Assembly (NCBI GenBank): GCA_964585485.1
Contig: CAZPDS010000098.1
Span: 1 to 8,303 of the forward strand
Source: CALGYY01 sp964585485
GTDB taxonomy: Bacteria; Bacteroidota; Bacteroidia; Bacteroidales; CAIWKO01
Direction: 5' to 3'
DNA length: 8,303 bases
A program made the translations under genes and the position numbers. Below, one piece after another: positions 1 to 6,782 of the stretch (positions within the stretch are counted from its first letter, which is position 1; every line of letters begins with the position of its first letter). The notes under the pieces are model-generated. The model ran no database searches. It saw only the letters and a program-made list of their open reading frames with translations, and was not told the origin of the DNA.

Positions 1-57
1 GAAAAAAAATCACATGTTTTTTTTAATTGTCAGAAAATCAATACGAAAAATTTCAAA

Positions 58-71
58 TTTCCTGCAGGAAA
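58..71. repeat. 14-bp perfect palindrome in leader region
   Basis: TTTCCTGCAGGAAA reads the same on both strands and lies in an AT-rich leader about 70 bases upstream of the -7 box of the barrel gene. It could be a dimeric-regulator operator, or a short hairpin (stem TTTCC/GGAAA, loop TGCA). On the minus strand it is followed by a T-rich run, so a terminator for leftward transcription is also possible. Only the symmetry is seen; the function is inferred. The rest of 1-171 is AT-rich. It has an A8 run (2-9) facing a T8 run (17-24), and no gene that I can support. Confidence 0.35.
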
Positions 72-137
72 ATGACACCCTGGCAATTTTTTTCCCCCTT
101 TCCCGTTCTCCTCTCCCTATAACAGCCGCCTTTGTCG

Positions 138-145
138 TACCTTTG
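138..145 (+). promoter_or_regulatory. Bacteroidota -7 promoter box for the barrel gene
   Basis: TACCTTTG matches the Bacteroidota primary-sigma -7 consensus TAnnTTTG exactly. It lies 26 bases before the ATG at 172, so transcription would start near 150-152 and leave a leader of about 20 bases. No convincing -33 TTG/TTTG lies at the usual spacing, so the upstream half is weak. Confidence 0.6.
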
Positions 146-171
146 CGACTGCACTTTATACATTATTATAT

Positions 172-744
172 ATGCTGAAAATCCACGCCCATCACCTCCG
201 CCTGCTTTTTTGCCTGACCTGCCTGCTTATTTCTTTCCAAACCCAGGCTCAGGAGATCAGTAACGAAGTAGACCGCTCCCAACTCCCCTTCCGAAAAAGC
301 CTGTTTACCGGTGGTAGCCTCGGCGTTCAATTCGGCTCCGTGATCCAAATTGATGTTTCGCCCCAGTTCGGATACTACCTGCTCGAACATATCTCCTTCG
401 GCGCCGGATTTACCTACCAATACATCAGCGATCGACGCTATGCCCCACCACTGAAACTGAATATCTACGGCGGACGACTCTTTACCCGACTCTACCTCCC
501 CATGTTCGACGCCCTCTTTGCCCACCTGGAGTACGAGTATATGGCGTATCAAACCAATATCTTCAGCCTTTACGGACAAACCGAATGGATCACCCTCCAC
601 AACTTCCTGGCCGGCCTTGGCTACCGCCAGCCCATCTTCGGACATACCTCTATAAACCTTATGGCCCTTTGGAATTTTAATGATTCACCCTATTCCCTCT
701 ACTCAAACCCGGTGATCCGCGTAGGCGTCGACGTAGGACTGTAG
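172..744 (+). CDS. small outer-membrane beta-barrel protein, function unknown
   Basis: This 190-residue protein has a clear type I signal peptide: a basic and histidine-rich start, a hydrophobic core at about residues 9-21, and probable cleavage after Ala26 in TQAQ. The mature part alternates aromatic and hydrophobic residues with Gly and polar ones in repeated amphipathic strands (GGSLGVQFG, SFGAGFTYQY, FLAGLGYRQP, RVGVDVGL). This fits an 8-stranded outer-membrane barrel of the kind common in Bacteroidota. No enzymatic or ligand-binding motif is visible, so the role is open: porin-like, structural or assembly factor. The ATG at 172 is favoured because it gives the intact signal peptide and lies at the right distance from the -7 box at 138. 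It is the only plus-strand gene here, and its stop codon is one base from the stop of the convergent PorE-like gene. Confidence 0.8.
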   Translation: MLKIHAHHLRLLFCLTCLLISFQTQAQEISNEVDRSQLPFRKSLFTGGSLGVQFGSVIQIDVSPQFGYYLLEHISFGAGFTYQYISDRRYAPPLKLNIYGGRLFTRLYLPMFDALFAHLEYEYMAYQTNIFSLYGQTEWITLHNFLAGLGYRQPIFGHTSINLMALWNFNDSPYSLYSNPVIRVGVDVGL

Positions 745-745
745 C

Positions 746-3058
746 CTACTTCGCCAGTATGTTCGCACGAATCGTCAGCACGAGCTTGCTCTGAGTAGCA
801 TTGGATAAAACCGTCACGGTTTCGGTTTTGTTACCGCTGTATTCTTCGGTATCCAGCCTGACCCGGATAAGCCCTGTGCCCCCGGGAGGCACCGGTGCCT
901 GCGACCAATCCGGCGTAGTACAGCCGCAGCTTGTCTCCACCGTAGAAATGTACAAATCCGCCGTGCCCGTATTCCGGAATTTGAAAAGGACTTCCGCCTC
1001 CGTTCCCGGCACCACATCCCCAAAATCCCAGGCCGCCTCGTCGAAAAAGATCTCCGGCCTTTGCACCACCTTTACCTGGGCATCGGATTCGTACAGCACG
1101 ATCTGAATTTTCCGCTCAAACGCGGCCGATCGGCTGAACACGGAATTGCGGGTGTCGTTCGGATTATCGCTCACAAACGGACTGGCCGTAGACTCCCCGA
1201 TGGGGTCTTCGCGGATGATCAGTACACCGCCATTTGAGGCCGTGCTGTCGAGATATGGGATGAAAAAACCCGACTGGTACTCCCGGATATAGTTCTTTAA
1301 TGACGAAATCCGGCGTTTGGCCAGGTTGACATTGTAGGCGGTGCTGGTGAGGGGACTGCAATACCCCTTGATCAGGATGTTCACGCGACTTCCCCGCTCC
1401 AGATCCATCCGCAACAGCTTGCTGAAAAGCTGCAGTTGCCGGAAGCCTTTGCCTACATACTCTTCAAAGAAATCCTCGATGTCGTTTTCCGCCCTCTGCT
1501 TCTCAAACCCGCTCAAACCGCGGGCATACTCCTGACGGTAGACCTCCTTCATCTCATAGTACTCACTCAGCGTGGTGCGGTAATTCTTGGCGGTAAGGGT
1601 ATCCAGACTGCGTGGATTGGGCTCATCGTTGTGGAAGTACAAGGTGAGCGGCAACAGCAACCGGATGCTGTCTTCCAGCGTCACCGTATCGCGGGCTTCT
1701 ACAATCTCCACAAAGGTTTCCGCCTGCTCTGGCTTCCACTCGTAGTAGTATATATCATTGCAGCATGTCTCGCTCTTAATATAGAGCGACCCGGGCCGGT
1801 TCGACGTAAGGTAGCCATCATTGTCAACCGGATTGACGGTGAAGTATACATCGTTGTAGCCCGTGTTCAAAGGATAACCGATGTTTTGTGGCGCCGACCA
1901 TTCGTTCAGGGCGCCGTTTGCACGGAAAATATCGTAACCACCCAATCCCGCATGCCAGTCGCTGCTGAAATACAAGGCACCCGTTGAATCGTGATAAAAG
2001 GGTGTGATCTCATCGCCCGGCGTATTAATGATACTGCCGAGGTTTACCGGTTCACCGTAAACTCCATCTTTAATGATAACGTACCAAATATCCATTTTCC
2101 CGAATCCACCAGGCCGGTCGGAAACAAAGTACAAAACATCATAACCATCGCGACGGCTGAAACTGGGCTGTGTGGATGTATACGCTGCCATGTTCACACT
2201 TCCGGAAAGCAGTTCCGGCCGCTGCCACTTGCCGCGCACGTTTTCCGAGGTCCAGATTTCCGTTTTCAACTGGGGATTGCCTTCCACCTTGCCGCGCGTA
2301 AAGTAGATGCGCGAATGGTCGGGGACCAGCGTGGCATTTGCGTTGTGATAGCCCGACTGCGCAAGTTTATCATCCAGGGGCTGCACCCGCGACCATCCGG
2401 CCTGGGTCGCTTTTGCCAGGTAAAGATCCGATACGTAAGTATTGGGAATAAAAGATTCCGTGTTGCCCATCTGCACCGGGCGCAGCGCGGAGAACAGCAG
2501 GGCCGTATCGCCCAGTTGCTGTGCATTAAACTCAGCATAGGAGGTATTCACCTTAACATCGAGCAAATGATCCACATTCAGGGCTAAAGGTTTTTCAATG
2601 ATGGCTGGTGCCCGCCGGCAGGCATCCTGCTCTGTCTGCGCCTTTTTTTGATAATACTCGCCGGCCGACGGATTTTCTGCCTGAAATATCCGGAAGTTTT
2701 CTTCCGCTATGGCATATTCGCCAAGGGTTTTCTGCATCAGGGCCAGGTAAAAACGGCTCAGCGGATAACGCGGACCCCGGTCACGTTCCAGCACCTGCGC
2801 GTAGTAGCAGGCGGCTTCCTGATAATTATTGAACAATCGGCTCGCTTCGGCATATTTCCAGGCCGCCTTTAAGGAACTGCTGTCGAGATACAGGGCGTTG
2901 CGATAATACATTGCCGCCCCGTAGAAATCATGCTCGCCCATGGCCTCATCTCCGTAAAGGAGATTTTCCTGAAACGTTTGTGCCGAGAGGCTCACGGTGG
3001 TTATAAGAAAAACCAGTAGCAGCAGTGCTTTCCGAATATGTGTGCGGGGTTTATTCAT
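746..3058 (-). CDS. PorE-like TPR / PD40 propeller / OmpA-like / DUF1573 periplasmic protein
   Basis: This is a 770-residue exported protein with a signal peptide (residues 1-26, SLSAQ cleavage) and no lipobox Cys. In order: TPR-type helices at about 30-145; a PD40/WD40-like propeller at about 170-440, with repeats such as YFVSDRPGGFGKMDIW and YFSSDWHAGLGGYDIF; a divergent OmpA-like domain at about 470-655; and DUF1573 at about 667-768 with the hallmark TSCGCTTPDW. TPR plus propeller plus OmpA-like is the plan of PorE, which links the type IX secretion/gliding machinery to peptidoglycan. Oddities: no carboxypeptidase-regulatory-like domain is evident between propeller and OmpA, the OmpA-like domain has a long helical insert (about 495-545) and Ser568 in place of the ligand-binding Asp (Arg583 is kept), and DUF1573 follows OmpA. 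The start lies one base after the porP-like stop (TGAGATG), so the two are probably translationally coupled. The domain calls are firm. An actual type IX role is inferred, because such pairs also occur as paralogues of unknown function. Confidence 0.85.
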   Translation of the reverse strand: MNKPRTHIRKALLLLVFLITTVSLSAQTFQENLLYGDEAMGEHDFYGAAMYYRNALYLDSSSLKAAWKYAEASRLFNNYQEAACYYAQVLERDRGPRYPLSRFYLALMQKTLGEYAIAEENFRIFQAENPSAGEYYQKKAQTEQDACRRAPAIIEKPLALNVDHLLDVKVNTSYAEFNAQQLGDTALLFSALRPVQMGNTESFIPNTYVSDLYLAKATQAGWSRVQPLDDKLAQSGYHNANATLVPDHSRIYFTRGKVEGNPQLKTEIWTSENVRGKWQRPELLSGSVNMAAYTSTQPSFSRRDGYDVLYFVSDRPGGFGKMDIWYVIIKDGVYGEPVNLGSIINTPGDEITPFYHDSTGALYFSSDWHAGLGGYDIFRANGALNEWSAPQNIGYPLNTGYNDVYFTVNPVDNDGYLTSNRPGSLYIKSETCCNDIYYYEWKPEQAETFVEIVEARDTVTLEDSIRLLLPLTLYFHNDEPNPRSLDTLTAKNYRTTLSEYYEMKEVYRQEYARGLSGFEKQRAENDIEDFFEEYVGKGFRQLQLFSKLLRMDLERGSRVNILIKGYCSPLTSTAYNVNLAKRRISSLKNYIREYQSGFFIPYLDSTASNGGVLIIREDPIGESTASPFVSDNPNDTRNSVFSRSAAFERKIQIVLYESDAQVKVVQRPEIFFDEAAWDFGDVVPGTEAEVLFKFRNTGTADLYISTVETSCGCTTPDWSQAPVPPGGTGLIRVRLDTEEYSGNKTETVTVLSNATQSKLVLTIRANILAK

Positions 3059-3059
3059 C

Positions 3060-4100
3060 TCAGAAAATCGGGCAGGGAATTTCTTTTCTGCGTTTTTGTT
3101 TACTGTTGTTGTATATGTATACGAGAGAAAATTCGAGTCCGCCCCGGTAATAACTCGCCGGCTTCAACTTTGAGATGTTCATATCATAACTGATTCCAAG
3201 GGTAAAATGCCGGTAATCGACACCGGCCATAAAAACCATCGCATCGCTATTGCGATAGAAAAGACCGGCATTAAAGGCGGTGTATAAGGTTTTGGAATAT
3301 CGGTTCTGTATGTATTTGGCGATGGCGCCCAGCATGAACTCGCGATATTGACCCTGTTTCATAAACAGAAACTGCGGCAATACATCGACCGCCGGCCCCA
3401 CATCGATTTGCGCACCCGCATAAGCATTCCATTTCATATCAAGACGGATCTCACGGTTGTCCATAAAGGATTGATGGGGATGCAGAAAATGATACACCGC
3501 CAAACCAGCGTAGGCGTGGCGTTCGCGTGTAAACTGGAAGTGCCATTGGGCGCCGGCCCCGATATCAAAATAACTATAGTTGGAAAGGCTGTACTGCTCT
3601 TCATCCGGAAGATCCGGGTCATAATAAAAGCCATTGTACTGATTGCCGTAAGTTAGCGCACTGTAATTCACCGAACGGAAAACCCAGCCGGTATGCAGTC
3701 CAAGCGACAGGGTGTGCCGGCTTTGCCGGTCCATTTGGCGAATGTAGGAAAAAGTGAGGGCAGGTGTGGTGGTGCTGAATTTGGAATCGCCCGCCACATC
3801 GGTATGCAGCACCAGACCCATACCGAAAGCATCGCGCCGGTAACGACGCTGAACCGGGCACATATCCACCGCCAGGGATAAGGTTTGATAGGGTTTAGTA
3901 ACGGATTGCCATTGATTTTTACCGTTGAGGGCCAGGCGCAGGGTTCCTTTAAAAACTCCGGTAGCAGCCGGATTCAGATAGACCGGAGAACTCATGAACT
4001 GCGAGTAATGCAGATCCTGCCCATGCAGCAGGGTGCCGCCGGTCAGCCATAGAATACAGATGAGTAGCCCTTTTTTGGACACGGAATCGCATTTCGTCAC
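3060..4100 (-). CDS. PorP/SprF family type IX secretion-associated outer-membrane protein
   Basis: This protein (346 residues from the furthest start) carries the family hallmark just after the signal peptide: DLHYSQFMSSPVYLNPAATG at residues 29-48. Amphipathic barrel strands follow, with a conserved late segment (GISYDMNIS, GGLEFSLVYI) and a short basic tail ending CPIF. PorP/SprF proteins are outer-membrane barrels, needed in gliding Bacteroidota for export or anchoring of adhesins. They usually occur next to OmpA-like partners, as here. The furthest start is GTG at 4100, because an in-frame stop lies three codons upstream. A second in-frame GTG at 4082 gives a tidy signal peptide beginning SKKG, and a -7-like box at 4102-4109 would place the transcript start downstream of 4100, which favours the shorter 340-residue form. 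The family is certain. Whether it serves the core machine or is a paralogue cannot be told, since no adhesin gene is in view. Confidence 0.9.
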   Translation of the reverse strand: MTKCDSVSKKGLLICILWLTGGTLLHGQDLHYSQFMSSPVYLNPAATGVFKGTLRLALNGKNQWQSVTKPYQTLSLAVDMCPVQRRYRRDAFGMGLVLHTDVAGDSKFSTTTPALTFSYIRQMDRQSRHTLSLGLHTGWVFRSVNYSALTYGNQYNGFYYDPDLPDEEQYSLSNYSYFDIGAGAQWHFQFTRERHAYAGLAVYHFLHPHQSFMDNREIRLDMKWNAYAGAQIDVGPAVDVLPQFLFMKQGQYREFMLGAIAKYIQNRYSKTLYTAFNAGLFYRNSDAMVFMAGVDYRHFTLGISYDMNISKLKPASYYRGGLEFSLVYIYNNSKQKRRKEIPCPIF

Positions 4101-4101
4101 G

Positions 4102-4109
4102 TAAAGATA
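4102..4109 (-). promoter_or_regulatory. candidate -7 box for the porP-like gene
   Basis: On the minus strand this reads TATCTTTA, one base off TAnnTTTG. A -33 element at normal spacing would fall inside the heptamer array, where no TTG occurs. If the box is used, transcription begins close to 4095, which argues for the GTG at 4082 as the start codon. A single degenerate box is weak evidence. Confidence 0.3.
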
Positions 4110-4116
4110 CTAAAAA

Positions 4117-4176
4117 AGTCGAGAGTCGATAGTCGACAGTCAGTCGAGAGTCGAGAGTCGATAGTCGACAGTCGAC
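4117..4176. repeat. AGTCGAN heptamer tandem array between radC and porP-like gene
   Basis: Eight full 7-bp units of AGTCGAN plus one 4-bp remnant occupy 60 bases. They start at 4117 (AGTCGAG), 4124 (AGTCGAT), 4131 (AGTCGAC), 4138 (AGTC only), 4142 (AGTCGAG), 4149 (AGTCGAG), 4156 (AGTCGAT), 4163 (AGTCGAC) and 4170 (AGTCGAC). The first six bases never vary; only the seventh does (G, T or C, never A). The 24 bases at 4118-4141 recur exactly at 4150-4173. GTCGAC palindromes lie at 4132, 4164 and 4171. The last unit overlaps the radC stop codon, so the array fills nearly the whole gap to the porP-like start and occupies its upstream promoter region. Confidence 0.9.
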
Positions 4177-4883
4177 TAAATAGCCCCTTCGTCGGCGAAG
4201 CTGTAGTAGGCCTCCTCCCCGATGACGATATGATCGAGCACAGCGATGTCGAGCATGGCGCCGCCTTCCTTAATTTTTCTGGTAATACGAACATCGGCTT
4301 CGCTGGGCTGCACGCTGCCGGAGGGATGGTTGTGGCAGAGCAAAATGGAGGAGGCCCCGAACTGGAGGGCGGTTTTGAAGATCTTTTTGGGATCTACAAC
4401 GGTGCCCGCCATGCCCCCTTTGCTCACCGGAATTTTGCGAATCAATTGATTGGAGCGCGACAGCAGAATGATCCAGAACTCTTCGTGTTGCAGTTCGGCT
4501 AAATCTGCCTGCATAAGTTCAAAGGCATCTTTACTGGAGCTAATCTTATTTTTTNNNNNNNNNNCAAGTACCTCCGCACTGCGCCGCCGCCGGCCGAGTT
4601 CAAGGGCGGCCAGCACCGAAAGCGCTTTGGCCTCACCCACCCCGGGAAACCGGATGAGTTCCTCAACATTAAGTTTGGATAACTCTATCAGGTTGTTCTG
4701 TGCGGCAGCCAGCATCATTTTCGCCAGGTCAACGGCACTGTGGGCCCGACTGCCCGAACGCAATAGTATGGCGATAAGTTCCGCATCGCTGAGCGCACCT
4801 TTTCCTTGTTTAATAAGCTTTTCCCGGGGACGATCGTCTTCGGCCCACAGCCGGATCGGCATGGGATCGAGGTAGTTTTCCAT
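4176..4883 (-). CDS. radC: RadC/JAB-domain protein, interrupted by an assembly gap
   Basis: About 235 residues, normal for RadC. An N-terminal helical UPF0758 region with a helix-hairpin-helix segment (FPGVGEAKA, residues 79-87) precedes a JAMM/MPN+ domain. The zinc motif H-x-H-x7-S-x2-D is complete (His184, His186, Ser194, Asp197 in CHNHPSGSVQPSEAD), with candidate Glu134/Glu135 upstream. The fold predicts a zinc-dependent isopeptidase or hydrolase-like protein. The old label 'DNA repair protein' rests on a mis-assigned E. coli mutant, and the true role is unsettled. Ten N's (4555-4564) fall in the linker after GRRRRSAEVL and beside a six-base A run (coding strand). The frame continues across them, so the gene is probably intact, but the residues there and the true gap length are unknown. 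ATG at 4883 is the natural start. A -7-like TTTCTTTG (one mismatch) lies at 4902-4909. The stop codon touches the heptamer array. Confidence 0.92.
   Translation of the reverse strand: MENYLDPMPIRLWAEDDRPREKLIKQGKGALSDAELIAILLRSGSRAHSAVDLAKMMLAAAQNNLIELSKLNVEELIRFPGVGEAKALSVLAALELGRRRRSAEVLXXXXKNKISSSKDAFELMQADLAELQHEEFWIILLSRSNQLIRKIPVSKGGMAGTVVDPKKIFKTALQFGASSILLCHNHPSGSVQPSEADVRITRKIKEGGAMLDIAVLDHIVIGEEAYYSFADEGAI
4555..4564. other. 10-base assembly gap (N run)
   Basis: Ten unresolved bases lie inside radC, adjacent to a T6 run on the plus strand (4549-4554). They fall in the poorly conserved linker between the helix-hairpin-helix region and the JAB domain. The reading frame happens to be kept. 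A run of exactly ten N's may be a placeholder rather than a measured length. Confidence 0.98.
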
Positions 4884-4997
4884 GTTCTTTGTTTTTCACT
4901 ACAAAGAAAAGGAAAAATTCGTATAGTTTTATTCTTTTTGCTGATTATAAAGCACTTACATGACAAACAACAGGAATTTACCGACCGGGAGCCCGTA

Positions 4998-5537
4998 TTA
5001 ATCGACAAATTGATGGCGAATATAAAACCGCTGTTCCCCAGCCCCGTCTGGCCCTTCTTCCCTGACTTCCTTGTAGGCCGGAGCCAATAGCCGGGGCAGC
5101 CCAATACCAGCGAGTATGAGCACGGCCGAAACAAAACCGGTGAGGGCGATCACGTTCAGGTTCGCCTGCCGCTCATAAATACAGATTCCAATGCCGCAGA
5201 TCAGGATGATGGCGCCCAGCCACGTGTTCCAATAATACCAGCGGATGCGCTTAAAAGCTACCACATAGATCAGCCAGATGGGCCAGATGATGGCCGGACT
5301 GGGATGAACCAGGCTTAAGGTTGTAATGATAATGAGAAAAGTCAGCAAGGCCATATTCAGGGGGCCGTACTTCTTATTTCGGGCCGCCGATGGAATTCCG
5401 GCCAGGATTTCTGCAATCTCGTTACGAAATTTATACTCGCCGACCAGCTCGTCATAAACGACTTGCTTCGATATTCCTTCCGCCAGACGAGTTCTGGCGA
5501 TTTTCGTTACCTCTTTTTTATTGATACGACTTTCCAT
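4998..5537 (-). CDS. four-TM membrane protein with N-terminal helical domain, unknown
   Basis: A 179-residue protein I cannot assign to a named family. Residues 1-50 are charged and helical (KKEVTKIARTRLAEGISKQ then VYDELVGEYK), ending in a KKYGPLN segment just before the membrane. Four hydrophobic stretches follow at about 60-76, 80-94, 105-120 and 127-148, then a polar tail. The N-terminus resembles the short cytoplasmic helical modules that precede TM bundles in several uncharacterised Bacteroidota proteins; that is an impression, not a database match. ATG at 5537 is used. An out-of-frame ATG lies 13 bases upstream. The gene lies between femAB (71-base gap) and radC (114-base gap). Neither gap holds a clear terminator, so shared transcription with radC is possible but unproven. 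Confidence 0.75.
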   Translation of the reverse strand: MESRINKKEVTKIARTRLAEGISKQVVYDELVGEYKFRNEIAEILAGIPSAARNKKYGPLNMALLTFLIIITTLSLVHPSPAIIWPIWLIYVVAFKRIRWYYWNTWLGAIILICGIGICIYERQANLNVIALTGFVSAVLILAGIGLPRLLAPAYKEVREEGPDGAGEQRFYIRHQFVD

Positions 5538-5608
5538 TCGAAACGCTCATTAAAATATTTTTCGCAAACCCGGCATGCTGCTCCCAAGGGGATCGTTTAC
5601 CTGTCATT

Positions 5609-6733
5609 TTATCCTGCGTGAAACCCTTTCCAGCTCAATTCCTGACTTCGGAACTGTTCATAACGCACAGCATCCAATGGATAATCCCAGCAACCGAGAC
5701 TATGGTACAAATCCCCACCAAAACCCGATTTAAACTTAAATAATCCATACAGTGGATGCGCAGGATCCGGGGCAGGAGAGATTCCGAACATATCATACTC
5801 GGTGCAGGCTTTCGCTTTAGAAATGCGGATGGCGGCCCATTGCAGGGCATAAGTGGCCATACAATTCCGGTGATAATCGGAAGACGCCCCGTACAGATAG
5901 GAGCCGCGATGTCCGGTGATAATTAAAAACATGGCGGCCAACGGTTCCTGATCCAACTCGGCAATCAGCAACTGGACTTCCGCCGGGGAACTAGAGTTTT
6001 CCGCTCTGGCCGTTAAAATTGCTTCAAAATACTTCAGCTCGTTGAGCAGGATACGGTTACGCAGGGCCGTTTCACGGTATAGGTCATACCAGAGGTGGAT
6101 GCTTTCCATTCCGGCCGAGTGCACGACTACGCCTTTTTTCGCTGATAGGCCAATGTTATATCGCGTTTTTGGCTTCATGCGCCCCAGAATGGTGTCGAGC
6201 TCGGGTTGCAGATTGAGGTATATAGTATTGGACGGAAGAATATTAAAATGGGCCTTTTTAAAATTCCAGTTCACCGTATTAATGTTGAATCTCAGCTCCT
6301 TGGCTTGTTTTTCAGGTTCACCCCACCAGTGTCCTTCAGCGCCGAAACGGGTTTCTTGCTTTGCCCAGTATGATTCCCAGCAAAGGTCATAGCGTATCAG
6401 AATACAATTCTTGGGAAGAAAGGATCGCAGACTTTCCGAAAGATCTTCCAAAAAAGGGCCCTGATACTCCTCAAAGGGTTCAAGTTCGGGGCCATACGGC
6501 ACATAGGCAATGCAGTCGATCTGATTAAGATGCTGCAGAATCACCAGGACATCCGAGTTGACTATGCCATCGGTTTCGACATTCGTGTAAAGGTCTTGCT
6601 TTCGCGCTTTAAAATTAACAGCAAGCGTTCCGGAACCTAGTTTATTTTTCACAGCCGACCAAAAAGCGGTCTGCTGAACAATCGGTGTCCGGTATAAACC
6701 CTCAATTTCTTTGCAACAAATATCCGTAAGCAT
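5609..6733 (-). CDS. FemAB/GNAT-fold peptidoglycan-type aminoacyltransferase
   Basis: This 374-residue protein has the two-lobe FemAB layout. The first GNAT-like lobe spans about residues 1-190 (VLVILQHLN, CIAYVPYGPELEP). A basic hinge MKPKTRYNIGLSAKKG (186-201) follows, and the second lobe runs to the end with the typical C-terminal signature YDMFGISPAPDP, HPLYGLFKFKSGFGG (327-340) and GCWDYPL. FemA/B/X enzymes move an amino acid from aminoacyl-tRNA onto the lipid II stem peptide in Gram-positives. Relatives are widespread in Gram-negatives, where the acceptor is mostly unknown and may be another polymer or a small molecule. No coiled-coil tRNA-binding arm is evident, which fits the shorter FemX-like or non-canonical forms. 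There is no signal peptide or TM segment, so it should act in the cytoplasm. ATG at 6733 is used. The gene follows a two-TM protein gene by 49 bases. Confidence 0.85.
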   Translation of the reverse strand: MLTDICCKEIEGLYRTPIVQQTAFWSAVKNKLGSGTLAVNFKARKQDLYTNVETDGIVNSDVLVILQHLNQIDCIAYVPYGPELEPFEEYQGPFLEDLSESLRSFLPKNCILIRYDLCWESYWAKQETRFGAEGHWWGEPEKQAKELRFNINTVNWNFKKAHFNILPSNTIYLNLQPELDTILGRMKPKTRYNIGLSAKKGVVVHSAGMESIHLWYDLYRETALRNRILLNELKYFEAILTARAENSSSPAEVQLLIAELDQEPLAAMFLIITGHRGSYLYGASSDYHRNCMATYALQWAAIRISKAKACTEYDMFGISPAPDPAHPLYGLFKFKSGFGGDLYHSLGCWDYPLDAVRYEQFRSQELSWKGFHAG

Positions 6734-6759
6734 GCCTCATCGTGTTGATTAATAATTCT

Positions 6760-6770
6760 CCCCTTCGGGG
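6760..6770. terminator. short GC hairpin between the two-TM gene and femAB
   Basis: CCCCTTCGGGG can form a 3-4 bp stem. On the plus strand it gives the very stable C(UUCG)G tetraloop; on the minus strand the loop is CGAA, followed by AGAATTATTAAT. It lies in the 49-base gap between two minus-strand genes. The stem is short and the U-tract poor, so at best it is a weak attenuator or RNA-processing site. Confidence 0.25.
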
Positions 6771-6782
6771 TCGTACAGCGTT

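Noticed and set aside
1..24. A8/T8 hairpin at the left edge as a terminator
   Set aside because: It is an all A-T stem with a seven-base loop at the window edge and no visible upstream gene; too little to support.
166..645. Minus-strand frame of 159 codons opposite the barrel gene
   Set aside because: The plus-strand frame has a signal peptide, barrel pattern and a consensus -7 box; the antisense frame has no such support.
1436..2587. Two long adjacent plus-strand open frames (183 and 198 codons) antisense to the PorE-like gene
   Set aside because: They lie wholly opposite a gene with unambiguous TPR/PD40/OmpA-like/DUF1573 sequence, have no signal peptide or recognisable domain, and have no promoter or ribosome-binding context.
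4117..4176. CRISPR-like array
   Set aside because: The units are 7 bp and directly abutting, with no spacers and no cas genes nearby.
4097..4294. Minus-strand frame reading RLSTIDSRLSTDCRLSTLD through the heptamer array
   Set aside because: The repetitive peptide is just the translation of AGTCGAN units in a frame that overlaps the end of RadC; there is no start context or homology.
5580..5592. CTCCCAAGGGGA hairpin downstream of femAB
   Set aside because: Only about four base pairs with a three-base loop and no T-tract.
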